Origin: Marinibaculum pumilum
GTDB lineage: Bacteria > Pseudomonadota > Alphaproteobacteria > Ferrovibrionales > Ferrovibrionaceae
Reading direction: 5' to 3'
Assembly: GCF_042646425.1 (NCBI RefSeq)
Contig: NZ_JBHRTR010000019.1
Location: 113,925 to 177,924 of the forward strand
Length of the DNA: 64,000 nt
In this document: positions 35,912 to 45,876 of the stretch, piece after piece
Position numbering within the stretch: the stretch's first letter is position 1
How the letters are laid out: every line of letters begins with the position of its first letter
Made by a program: the position numbers and the translations under genes
Notes under the pieces: generated by a model
Told to the model about the DNA's origin: nothing
The model's input: the letters and a program-made list of their open reading frames with translations, nothing else
Database searches by the model: none

Positions 35912-36823
35912 TCAATCGAACTTCGGCAGGGCCGAGGCGTCAGGCCCGCTCTCGCCCTTGGCGGCGCGGATATCGGCGGCACGGCGCTGCAGGTAGAGGC
36001 TGCGCATGGAGGCATAGAAGTCGATGGAGGTGGCTTCCAACTCGTCCAGCACGCCCAGCACCTGCGACCGCGTGTTCACGGCCGAGGTGATGCCGCGGAC
36101 GATCGGGAACGCATCGTAATTGTTGTTCAGCGCGATGCGGTTGAACGGATCCGCCAGCGAATCCACGGCGAAGCCGATGCCGTCCCGTACCGTGGACGGG
36201 CCGATCAGCGGCAGCACTAGGTAGGCGCTGTCGGTCACGCCCCAGACGGCCAGGGTCTCGCCGAAATCGGCGTCGCGCACCCTTGTGTCGGGCATCACGT
36301 CCATGATGCCGCCCATGCCCATGAAGGAATTCGCGGCGAACTTGCCCATCGCCCTGCCGGCATTGTCGAAATCGCCCTGCAGCACCGAATTGGCGAAGCG
36401 GATCGGCTGGTTCAGGTTGGTCAGGAAATTGTCGACCGCGTGCTGCACGCCGACCGGCAGCACGTCGCGGTAGGCGGTCGCCGCCGGCTTCAGCAGCCAG
36501 AAATCGACACCGTTGTTGAAGGCGAAGATGGCGCGGTTCACCGGCTCCAGCGGGTCCTGCTTGGCGAAGGGGTCGGCGGGATCCGAACTGCTGCCGGCCG
36601 CGCCGCTGCCTTCGGCCTTGGTGTCGGCCGAACCGCCGTCCGCCTTTTCCCCCATGGAGGCGCAGGCAGCCAGCCCGAAGGCGGCGCCCAGGACGAGCCC
36701 CTGCATCGTCCGGCGCAGCGCGGCGGCAGCGCGCTGCGAGTGCGGCAGGATGATGGCCAGGCCATGAAGTCTGCGGGTGCCCGGTACGCCGGCAGACCCT
36801 GCAGGCGCCGGTGCATCCGTCAT
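35912..36823 (-). CDS. mlaA: MlaA (VacJ) phospholipid-binding outer membrane lipoprotein
   Basis: A 303-aa protein with the MlaA core. Motifs: DPLEPVNRAIFAFNNGVD, then FLTNLNQPIRFANSVLQGDF and the AFGxTLAVWG-type segment FGETLAVWGV and PLIGPSTVRDGIGF. A lipobox LAAC is at about residue 52, inside MQGLVLGAAFGLAACAS. The start at ATG 36823 leaves 39 residues before the signal helix, which is long; ATG 36706 would give a normal lipoprotein signal. It extracts mislocalised phospholipids together with MlaC and its ABC partner. Confidence 0.9.
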   Translation of the reverse strand: MTDAPAPAGSAGVPGTRRLHGLAIILPHSQRAAAALRRTMQGLVLGAAFGLAACASMGEKADGGSADTKAEGSGAAGSSSDPADPFAKQDPLEPVNRAIFAFNNGVDFWLLKPAATAYRDVLPVGVQHAVDNFLTNLNQPIRFANSVLQGDFDNAGRAMGKFAANSFMGMGGIMDVMPDTRVRDADFGETLAVWGVTDSAYLVLPLIGPSTVRDGIGFAVDSLADPFNRIALNNNYDAFPIVRGITSAVNTRSQVLGVLDELEATSIDFYASMRSLYLQRRAADIRAAKGESGPDASALPKFD

Positions 36824-37295
36824 TTCGACCGTATCTTTCAACACATCCTCGGACCCGTACTCTTGCACCGTTGGGCTGCACCGCGACCTTGCCCGCACAA
36901 GGCCTGTTCGGGACCCCGGCCCAAGTCCGGCCGGGAGCCCGGCGGCGTACCGCCCGACTCCGCCGACCCCGGGCCGACGTGCCAGGAAACGCCCTGACCG
37001 GCGCATCTCCCCCTTATTCTGGCCGGCATCCGGCAACCTGCCCGCATGCCAAACCGCCCTGATGCGATCGCCCCGCCGGTTCCGGAGAATGCAATTCGGC
37101 AACAGAGGGCGAATCCCTACCACAGCGCTGTGCCATAGGCGAGAAATCGAAAGGCGGGGCCCGGCGATAGGAAGGCGCTGTTGCGCAAATGCCGCGGGAC
37201 GCTGAGACGAGGTTCGGGCATGGGCCTTGATCTGAGATATAAAGATATGTTTATATGCGTCTACGATGTTGACCAAGGATGCAATGGCGTAAGGC
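36824..37295. other. 470-bp divergent promoter region of mlaA and the methionine operon
   Basis: Holds the leftward mlaA promoter and the rightward promoter of the ArsR-methyltransferase operon. The palindrome at 37237-37256 is the only clear signal. No SAM or SAH riboswitch pattern or gene was recognised. Confidence 0.5.
37237..37256. promoter_or_regulatory. Palindromic operator upstream of ArsR-methyltransferase/met operon
   Basis: ATATAAA-N6-TTTATAT with a near-palindromic centre (GATATG), about 40 bp before the ArsR-MTase start. It stands out sharply in GC-rich DNA. ArsR-type dimers bind such sites; similar A/T palindromes precede SAM-cycle genes in other proteobacteria (from memory). 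It is the likely target of the downstream regulator. Confidence 0.75.
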
Positions 37296-38348
37296 ATGGA
37301 CCAGCTGCTGGCAGCGCTGAAGGCGGCGGCGGAACCGACCCGGTTGCGGATCCTGGCGATCTGCGCCCGGGCGGAGCTGACCGTCTCGGAACTCACCCTC
37401 GTCCTGGGGCAAAGCCAGCCCCGCGTGTCGCGGCACCTTAAGCTGCTCTGCGCCGCCGGGCTGCTCACCCGTCATCCGGAAGGCGCCTGGGTGTTCTACA
37501 GGCTGAGCGACCGGCTTGACGGTACCGACCAGCAGCCCGGCTCGGCACTGACCCAGGCTCTGGTGCGCCTGGTGCCGACCGACGATGCGGTGGTGCAGCG
37601 CGACCTGGCGCGGCTGGAGGCGGTGCGCCACGGCCGGGCGGAGGCGGCGGGCGAATATTTCCGGTCCAACGCCGCGCACTGGTCGCAGATCCGCTCCCTC
37701 TATGTCGACGAGGCGGAGGTCGAGCGCGCCCTGAAGGAGATGGTCGGTGGCGCCGATCTGGGAGACTTCCTGGATGTCGGCACCGGCACCGGCCGGATGC
37801 TGGAGATTTTCGGCCCGGGGGCCCGGCGGGCGGTCGGCTTCGACATGAGCCGCGAGATGCTGGGCTATGCCCGCTCCGCCCTGGAACAGGCCGGGCTGGC
37901 CAACTGCCAGGTGCGGCTTGGCGACATGTACGGCCTGCCGCTGGGCGCCGGCAGCGCGGACACGATCCTGTACCACCAGGTGCTGCACTTCGCCGACGAT
38001 CCCGCGGCCGCCATCGCGGAGGGCGCGCGCCTGCTGCGGCCCGGGGGCCGGCTGATCGTGGTCGACTTCCTGCCGCACGACCAGGAACAGCTGCGCGACG
38101 CCCATGCGCATCGCCGGCTCGGCTTTGCCGAACAGGAGGTCGCCCGCTGGTTCCGCTCCGTCGGGCTGGAGCCGGGGGAGAGCCGCAACCTGCCGGGCAA
38201 GCCGCTGACGGTGGGCATCTGGACGGCGCGGGCGCCGGCGGCGTCTGCCGCCGCCACTGCAGACGATACCGACCGGCCGGCGGCGGACAACGCCGGCGGG
38301 TCCGTCACCTACCTGTCCGAGAACAAAGTACGAGAGGCAGCATCATGA
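37296..38348 (+). CDS. ArsR-type regulator fused to a SAM-dependent methyltransferase
   Basis: A 350-aa fusion. Residues 1-75 form an ArsR-type winged helix (LLAALKAAAEPTRLRILAIC, ELTLVLGQSQPRVSRHLKLL). Residues about 130-300 form a methyltransferase (FLDVGTGTGRMLEIFG, VGFDMSREML, LYHQVLHFADDPA, LLRPGGRLIVVDFLPHD). Fusions of this kind stand in front of metF/metH in alphaproteobacteria and probably sense SAM or S-adenosylhomocysteine, using the methyltransferase fold as a sensor. Its stop overlaps the metF start by 4 bp, and the operator lies upstream. Whether the methyltransferase is catalytically active is unknown. Confidence 0.9.
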   Translation: MDQLLAALKAAAEPTRLRILAICARAELTVSELTLVLGQSQPRVSRHLKLLCAAGLLTRHPEGAWVFYRLSDRLDGTDQQPGSALTQALVRLVPTDDAVVQRDLARLEAVRHGRAEAAGEYFRSNAAHWSQIRSLYVDEAEVERALKEMVGGADLGDFLDVGTGTGRMLEIFGPGARRAVGFDMSREMLGYARSALEQAGLANCQVRLGDMYGLPLGAGSADTILYHQVLHFADDPAAAIAEGARLLRPGGRLIVVDFLPHDQEQLRDAHAHRRLGFAEQEVARWFRSVGLEPGESRNLPGKPLTVGIWTARAPAASAAATADDTDRPAADNAGGSVTYLSENKVREAAS

Positions 38349-39352
38349 AGCCGGGAACGAAGCGGAGCGTCGAAGCCGCGCGCGAGGCGCTGCAGGAGGG
38401 CCTGTTCGCCGAGATCGGGCAGCGCCGCCGCCTGGCGGTGTCCTTCGAGTTCTTTCCGCCCAAGACCGACGAGATGGAGGCGACCCTCTGGAAGTCGGTG
38501 CAGCGCCTGGCGCCCCTGGCGCCGCGCTTCGTCTCCGTCACCTATGGCGCGGGCGGCACCACGCGGGAGCGCACCCATGCCACCGTGACACGGATCCGCA
38601 AGGAAACCGATCTGGAGCCGGCGGCGCATCTGACCTGCGTGGATGCGAGCCGCGAAGAGGTCGACGCCGTGGCGCGTGCCTACTGGGATGCCGGCATCCG
38701 CCACATCGTGGCGCTGCGCGGCGATCCGCCGCCGGACGCCGAGCATTTCAAGCCGCATCCGGACGGCTATGCCACCTCCACCGAGCTGGTCGCCGGCCTG
38801 AAGCGGATCGCCGATTTCGAGGTCAGCGTCGGCTGCTATCCGGAGATCCATCCGGAAAGCAGCTCCAGCCGGCTTGAGCTGGAATATCTGCGCCAGAAGA
38901 TCGATGCCGGCGCGGAGCGCGCGATCTCGCAATACTTCTTCGACACCGACGTCTTCCTGCGCTTCCTGGACCGGGCGCGCAGCGTGGGCATCGACGTCCC
39001 CGTCGTGCCCGGCGTCCTGCCGGTGGTCAGCTTCAAGCAGGTGAAGCGCTTCTCGCAGATGTGCGGCGCCAGCATCCCGGCCTGGATGGAGGATGTCTTC
39101 GACGGGCTGGACGACGATCCGGAGACCCGCAAGCTGGTCGCCGCCTCGATCGCGGTGGAGCAGTGCCGCCGCCTGCAGGCGGAAGGGGTGAACGACATCC
39201 ACTTCTACACCCTGAACCGGGCGGACCTGACCTACGCGATCTGCCACATGCTGGGCATCCGGCCGCGGCCCGACCTGCCCGCCGATGCCGATCCCGGCGC
39301 CGCGCCGGCCTCCGCCGGCCGGCCGGCGGCCACCCAGGGAGTGACGGCATGA
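38345..39352 (+). CDS. metF: 5,10-methylenetetrahydrofolate reductase
   Basis: A 335-aa FAD-dependent reductase that makes 5-methyl-THF for methionine synthesis. The core is FEFFPPKTDEME, SVTYGAGGTTRERT, ALRGDPPP and IHPESSSS-type loop, with FFDTDVFLRFLDRA. The frame fits the family (about 300) with an additional Pro/Ala-rich C-terminal tail. ATG overlaps the ArsR-MTase stop by 4 bp, behind GAGAGG. The next gene overlaps its stop too. So arsR-MTase, metF and metH are one operon. Confidence 0.95.
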   Translation: MKPGTKRSVEAAREALQEGLFAEIGQRRRLAVSFEFFPPKTDEMEATLWKSVQRLAPLAPRFVSVTYGAGGTTRERTHATVTRIRKETDLEPAAHLTCVDASREEVDAVARAYWDAGIRHIVALRGDPPPDAEHFKPHPDGYATSTELVAGLKRIADFEVSVGCYPEIHPESSSSRLELEYLRQKIDAGAERAISQYFFDTDVFLRFLDRARSVGIDVPVVPGVLPVVSFKQVKRFSQMCGASIPAWMEDVFDGLDDDPETRKLVAASIAVEQCRRLQAEGVNDIHFYTLNRADLTYAICHMLGIRPRPDLPADADPGAAPASAGRPAATQGVTA

Positions 39353-40431
39353 GCGGCGACCCGAAGGCGGCCCGCGCCGAGCGCCAGAAGGCGATGAAGC
39401 AGGCCCTGCGCGAACGCATTCTGGTTCTCGACGGCGCGATGGGCACCGCGATCCAGGCCTACAAGCTGTCGGAGGAGGATTATCGCGGCGACCGCTTCGC
39501 CGACTGGCCGTCCGACCTGAAGGGCAATAACGACCTTCTGGTGCTGACCCGGCCGGAGGTGATCCGCGAGATCCACGAGGCCTATTTCGAGGCCGGCGCC
39601 GATTTCGCCTCCTCCAACAGCTTCAACGGCACCCGGATCAGCCAGGCCGATTACGGCATGGAGGACCTGGCGGCGGAGATCTCGCTGGCCTCCGCGAAGC
39701 TGGCGCGCGAGGCGGCCGACGCCGTGACCGCGCGGACCCCGGACCGGCCGCGCTTCGTGATCGGCGCGCTGGGCCCGACCAACCGGACGGCCAGCGTCTC
39801 TCCCGACGTGAACAATCCCGGCTTCCGCAACACCAGCTTCGACGAGCTGGCGGACGCCTACGAGGAAAGCGCCCGCGCCCTGTGGGAGGGCGGCGCCGAC
39901 GTCCTGCTGGTGGAGACCATCTTCGACACCCTGAACGCGAAGGCGGCGCTGTTCGGCATCGGCCGGCTGCAGGACGATACCGACGAGGAGGTGCCGGTGA
40001 TGATCTCCGGCACCATCACCGACATGTCGGGGCGCAACCTGTCCGGCCAGACGCCGGAAGCGCTGTGGAACTCGGTGCGGCACGCGCATCCCTTCAGCAT
40101 GGGGATGAACTGCTCCTTCGGCGCCGAGCAGCTGCGGCCGGCGGTGGTGGACCTGGCGAAGATCGCCGACGTGCCGATCGCCGCCTATCCCAATGCCGGG
40201 CTGCCCAACGAGCTGGGCGAATATGACGAGACGCCGGAGACCACGGCCGCCTTCCTGCGCGGCTGGGCGGAGGACGGGCTGGTGAACATGGTCGGCGGCT
40301 GCTGCGGCACCACGCCGGAGCATATCCGCGCGATCGCAGAAGCGGTTGCCGGGCTGAAGCCGCGCGAGGTGCTGGAGGTGCCGAAGGCGATGCGCCTGTC
40401 CGGCCTGGAGCCCTTCACCCTGGCCAGCTGA
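39349..40431 (+). CDS. metH: Methionine synthase, homocysteine-binding domain protein (split MetH, N-terminal part)
   Basis: A 360-aa polypeptide corresponding to the N-terminal homocysteine S-methyltransferase barrel of MetH. It shows ILVLDGAMGTAIQAYKLSEE, GADFASSNSFNGTRISQADY and the zinc site: Cys in MGMNCSFGAEQL and the Cys pair in MVGGCCGTTPEH. It ends shortly after this barrel, and the rest of MetH is a separate gene 74 bp downstream. The enzyme must therefore work as two polypeptides. The ATG overlaps the metF stop (ATGA). Confidence 0.93.
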   Translation: MSGDPKAARAERQKAMKQALRERILVLDGAMGTAIQAYKLSEEDYRGDRFADWPSDLKGNNDLLVLTRPEVIREIHEAYFEAGADFASSNSFNGTRISQADYGMEDLAAEISLASAKLAREAADAVTARTPDRPRFVIGALGPTNRTASVSPDVNNPGFRNTSFDELADAYEESARALWEGGADVLLVETIFDTLNAKAALFGIGRLQDDTDEEVPVMISGTITDMSGRNLSGQTPEALWNSVRHAHPFSMGMNCSFGAEQLRPAVVDLAKIADVPIAAYPNAGLPNELGEYDETPETTAAFLRGWAEDGLVNMVGGCCGTTPEHIRAIAEAVAGLKPREVLEVPKAMRLSGLEPFTLAS

Positions 40432-40505
40432 GGCCGGCGGCCGCGCGCACGGCAGCAAGACACAAGAGGGGCGGCAGGCCGTCCCGAAAGCGTATCGGAG
40501 GCAAT

Positions 40506-43208
<2,703 letters not shown>

Positions 43209-43256
43209 GGCGGGGGCGCCGGTCGTCCCCACGCCCGCGCCACCCACATGACCGCC

Positions 43257-43299
43257 GGCCGGCCCGGCCCCCCGACCTGAGGGGCCGGGCCGGCCTTTT
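43257..43299 (+). terminator. Intrinsic terminator of the methionine operon
   Basis: A perfect 15-bp stem (43257-43271 with 43281-43295) around a 9-base loop, followed by TTTTC. It lies 48 bp past the metH stop. Confidence 0.92.
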
Positions 43300-43304
43300 C
43301 ATTG

Positions 43305-43408
43305 NNNNNNNNNNNNNNNNNNNNNNNNNNNNNNNNNNNNNNNNNNNNNNNNNNNNNNNNNNNNNNNNNNNNNNNNNNNNNNNNNNNNNNNNNNNNNNNN
43401 NNNNNNNN
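43305..43408. other. Assembly gap (run of N)
   Basis: 104 undetermined bases just after the metH terminator. The adjacent sequence resumes 27 bp before the ParD-MNT start. The true distance, and whether both sides are really neighbours, cannot be told from the sequence. Confidence 0.99.
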
Positions 43409-43434
43409 GCTCCGGTTTCCGGAGGATTTGCGGG

Positions 43435-43920
43435 ATGGATGTCTCCCTGCCACCGACCCTTGAAGCTTTTGTCCGGCGCAAGGTCGCTTCGGGACAGTAT
43501 GGCGATGCGAGCGAGGTCGTGCGCGAGGCTTTGCGCCTTCTGCAGCAGATGGAGCGATCTGTGCCGGCCTTGGCGGACAATGCCGGGCAGAAAGCCAGCG
43601 ACGGGCAAGCGGAACCATCTCTCGGCCGGTCACAGTTGCGCGCCACCCTTGCCGGCATGGCGCCTGCTCTGCACAAGCTGGGTGTGGCGAGCCTGGCCCT
43701 CTACGGCTCGGTGAGGCGGGGCGACGCCACACCGGACAGCGATATCGATATGCTCGTCGAGATCGTGCCCGGACGCCGGTTCAGCCTGATTGACCTTGCC
43801 GCGGTCGCAGCCGTGCTCGAGGACCGGCTCGGCCGGCGCATCGATCTTGCCACCCGTGACGGACTGGATCCGGAATTGCGCGAGCGGATTCTCGAGGAAG
43901 CGGAAACGATCTTTCCGTGA
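43435..43920 (+). CDS. ParD-like N-terminus fused to an MNT nucleotidyltransferase domain
   Basis: A 161-aa protein with two parts. Residues 1-40 (MDVSLPPTLEAFVRRKVASG, QYGDASEVVREALRLLQQME) match the ParD-type antitoxin ribbon-helix-helix, but the toxin-binding tail is missing. Residues about 66-161 form a minimal nucleotidyltransferase: G91-S92 (LYGSVRRGDATPDSDID) and the metal-binding Asp103/Asp105 pair. MNT proteins act as antitoxins that AMPylate a HEPN toxin. No HEPN gene follows here. The ATG has GGAGG upstream (CCGGAGGATTTGCGGG), 13 bases away. ParD+MNT in one chain is unusual. Confidence 0.75.
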   Translation: MDVSLPPTLEAFVRRKVASGQYGDASEVVREALRLLQQMERSVPALADNAGQKASDGQAEPSLGRSQLRATLAGMAPALHKLGVASLALYGSVRRGDATPDSDIDMLVEIVPGRRFSLIDLAAVAAVLEDRLGRRIDLATRDGLDPELRERILEEAETIFP

Positions 43921-43995
43921 CCAAGGGTCCGACGCGCTGCGCCCAGCACAGTCCGGAAACCATCGGCAATACAGTAACGAGAAATTTAAACGGCC

Positions 43996-44015
43996 GCCCC
44001 AGCGATCGCCGGGGC
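43996..44015. terminator. Possible hairpin terminator after the ParD-MNT gene
   Basis: GCCCC-AGCGATCGCC-GGGGC with an additional inner GCG/CGC pairing and one mismatch, followed by AGCCATTATTT. It may end the ParD-MNT transcript or the leftward antitoxin transcript. Confidence 0.35.
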
Positions 44016-44060
44016 AGCCATTATTTCAGGTGCCTGTCCGACTGGACTTTCGTGGGCCGA

Positions 44061-44369
44061 TCACGATGCCTGTGGCGGGACATCATCATCCTTCTTCTCG
44101 CGCCTTGCCGCCGCTCTCTCCCGCGCCAGTTCCCGCAGCGACGGCAGACCGGCGGCTGCCCGCTCCTGGGAGACCTGCTTCATCACCGCTTCCAAGGCGC
44201 TGTAGTCGTCCGCCGAATGCAGGCCGGCGCCGCTGGCGGTGTACCAGCCGGGCACATCGACCTCGTAGGTCTTGCCGGCCAGTTCGATCGACTGCCGGCG
44301 CAGCCCGCGAACCATGGGTTCCCCGGTTTCGGGGTGAAGCGTCTCGGTCGTCACTGCAGGATGGGCCAT
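44061..44369 (-). CDS. MqsA-type antitoxin, short form without DNA-binding domain
   Basis: A 102-aa protein that lines up with the N-terminal part of MqsA/YgiT-type antitoxins: LHPETGEPMVRGLRRQSIEL, KTYEVDVPGWYTASGAGLHS. In typical members of this group the opening is CPETG; here the first Cys is Leu-His. The helix-turn-helix part of full-length MqsA is absent, replaced by a charged helical tail (RELARERAAARREKKDD). The ATG lies 1 bp after the toxin stop, so it should neutralise the upstream MqsR-type toxin. Confidence 0.72.
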   Translation of the reverse strand: MAHPAVTTETLHPETGEPMVRGLRRQSIELAGKTYEVDVPGWYTASGAGLHSADDYSALEAVMKQVSQERAAAGLPSLRELARERAAARREKKDDDVPPQAS

Positions 44370-44370
44370 G

Positions 44371-44769
44371 TCACTCTTCCTTGAAGGACAGGAGGGTGAA
44401 CTCCTGCACTCCCTTGTCGGTGAACTTAACATATAGGCGCAATCCGTCCCACGGCACGATGTAGACATCCTGCCATTGCCTATGGTCGCCGTAAGAGGTC
44501 ATCGACTCCCGGAAATGTTCGTGCCGCATCGACAGGATGCAGTCGCTCCACCCTGCGAGGTCGAACTGCATCCTGACCGCGCTTTCATAGGCTGTTGTCG
44601 TGAAGAGGTCTTCCATCCGGTTATTCTGGCAGCAATCGCTCCAGTAGCGCTGGAAGGCGGCCAAGTCGTGACTCGGCACGTACTTCTTGATTTTCTTGCC
44701 TTCCCTCTCCCGCGCTCGATACACCTGTAGCACGACAATCCAGACGCGGACCGCGCGCCTCTCATGCAC
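44371..44769 (-). CDS. MqsR-type toxin
   Basis: An mRNA-interferase-type toxin recognised by its C-terminal half: FRESMTSYGDHRQWQDVYIV, then LRLYVKFT and the closing LLSFKEE, closely matching MqsR (FYKSMTTYSDHxxWQDVY...LIVSFKEK). The order toxin-then-antitoxin, 1 bp apart, is that of mqsRA. The frame is open to a GTG at 44769, which overlaps the LysR stop by 8 bp; the N-terminal 30 residues are not family-like and a start near the GTG at 44724 or further down is possible. Typical MqsR is about 98 aa. Confidence 0.75.
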   Translation of the reverse strand: MHERRAVRVWIVVLQVYRAREREGKKIKKYVPSHDLAAFQRYWSDCCQNNRMEDLFTTTAYESAVRMQFDLAGWSDCILSMRHEHFRESMTSYGDHRQWQDVYIVPWDGLRLYVKFTDKGVQEFTLLSFKEE

Positions 44770-45703
44770 TCCGGTCGGCGTCGTCCCGCCGCTCCCAATA
44801 GGGCGGGCGGCCGTAGCAGGCTGCCAGGTGGTCCAGGAACAGGCGCACCTTCGGGGTCAGGTAGGGGCTGGGGCGGAAGACGCCGTAGATGCCCTGCTCC
44901 TGGCGGCTGAAGCGGCCCTCGAAAGTTGGCAGCAGGCGCGTGAGCCGGCCGTCGGCCAGCGCCTCGTTGATCAACCAGGTGGGCAGCAGCGCAACCCCCA
45001 GCCCGCCGATTGCCGCCGCCAGAAGGGCGTCGGAATTGTTCGCGCGCAGCCGGTGGCGCACCGCGACCTCGCGCAGCTGCCCGTCTGCGCCGCTCAGCAG
45101 CCAGCTGTCGCCGGGCTGCAGGTGGAAGGCCAGGCAGTCGTGCCGGCCCAGATCGTCGGGGGCCTCCAGCGGCGGCGCGCGGTCCAGATAGGCCGGGCTG
45201 GCGACCACCTGCCGGCGCTGGTCGGCGAGGCGACGCGCCAGCAGCGCGGAGTCCTGCAATGCGCCGATGCGGATCGCGACATCGACGCCGGCTTCCACCA
45301 GGTCGACGGTATGGTCGGTCAGGTCCAGGTCGATCCGCAGGTCGGGGTAGCGGGCCAGGAAGGGCGGCAGGTGCGGCGCGACATGCCGGTGGCCGAAGGC
45401 GACCGGCACGTTCACCCGCAGCAGGCCGCGCGGCGCGCTGGCCTGGCCTTCGGCCAGCAGGCTGCGCATCTCGCCCAGTTCCGCAAGCACGCGCTGCGCC
45501 CGCTCGTAGCAGGCATGGCCGTTCTCGGTCAGGCTCAGCCGCCGGGTCGAGCGGCGCAGGAGCTGGGTGCCGTACTCCACCTCCAGCGCCGCGACCAGCC
45601 GGGAGACCGAGGAGGGGCGCACGCCCAGTTCCCGCGCGGCGGCGGAGAAACTGCCGCAATCCACGGCACGGGTCAGGGCGATGAAACCGTCGATCAGGTC
45701 CAT
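44762..45703 (-). CDS. LysR-family transcriptional regulator
   Basis: A 313-aa regulator from ATG 45703 (MDLIDGFIALTRAVDCGSFS). The N-terminal winged helix (AARELGVRPSSVSRLVAALE) is followed by a periplasmic-binding-like sensor domain (LRVNVPVAFGHRHVAPHLPPFL ...). It resembles the DsdC/CrgA-type LysR subfamily (RLSLTENG, GVDVAIRIG). It is divergent from malate synthase G with 173 bp between the starts and a dyad at 45746-45762, so glcB is its probable target. Its stop overlaps the possible mqsR start. Confidence 0.93.
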   Translation of the reverse strand: MDLIDGFIALTRAVDCGSFSAAARELGVRPSSVSRLVAALEVEYGTQLLRRSTRRLSLTENGHACYERAQRVLAELGEMRSLLAEGQASAPRGLLRVNVPVAFGHRHVAPHLPPFLARYPDLRIDLDLTDHTVDLVEAGVDVAIRIGALQDSALLARRLADQRRQVVASPAYLDRAPPLEAPDDLGRHDCLAFHLQPGDSWLLSGADGQLREVAVRHRLRANNSDALLAAAIGGLGVALLPTWLINEALADGRLTRLLPTFEGRFSRQEQGIYGVFRPSPYLTPKVRLFLDHLAACYGRPPYWERRDDADRSA

Positions 45704-45745
45704 CCGAAGGCTCTCATATGATGCGTCCTGCAAGCACGTCTCGTT

Positions 45746-45762
45746 TTTGCGTCATTCGCAAA
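45746..45762. promoter_or_regulatory. LysR-type operator in the LysR/glcB intergenic region
   Basis: TTTGCG-TCATT-CGCAAA, an inverted repeat that fits the LysR T-N11-A pattern, about 45 bp upstream of the LysR start and about 115 bp from glcB. Confidence 0.6.
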
Positions 45763-45876
45763 GAAATTACGCAACATCCGGGAATTCCGCTAGCGCAGCG
45801 CAAGGTATACCTTTTTCCGCATACCGATCACCCGGAATGCCGCAACCAGACCAGATTGCGCGGAAGAGGATGTGCC

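Noticed and set aside
37100..37236. SAM or SAH riboswitch before the methionine operon
   Set aside because: No recognisable core motif; the ArsR-type palindrome explains regulation better.
43921..44060. HEPN toxin partner of the MNT protein
   Set aside because: Only about 140 bp to the next gene and no HEPN motif (Rx4-6H) was recognised.
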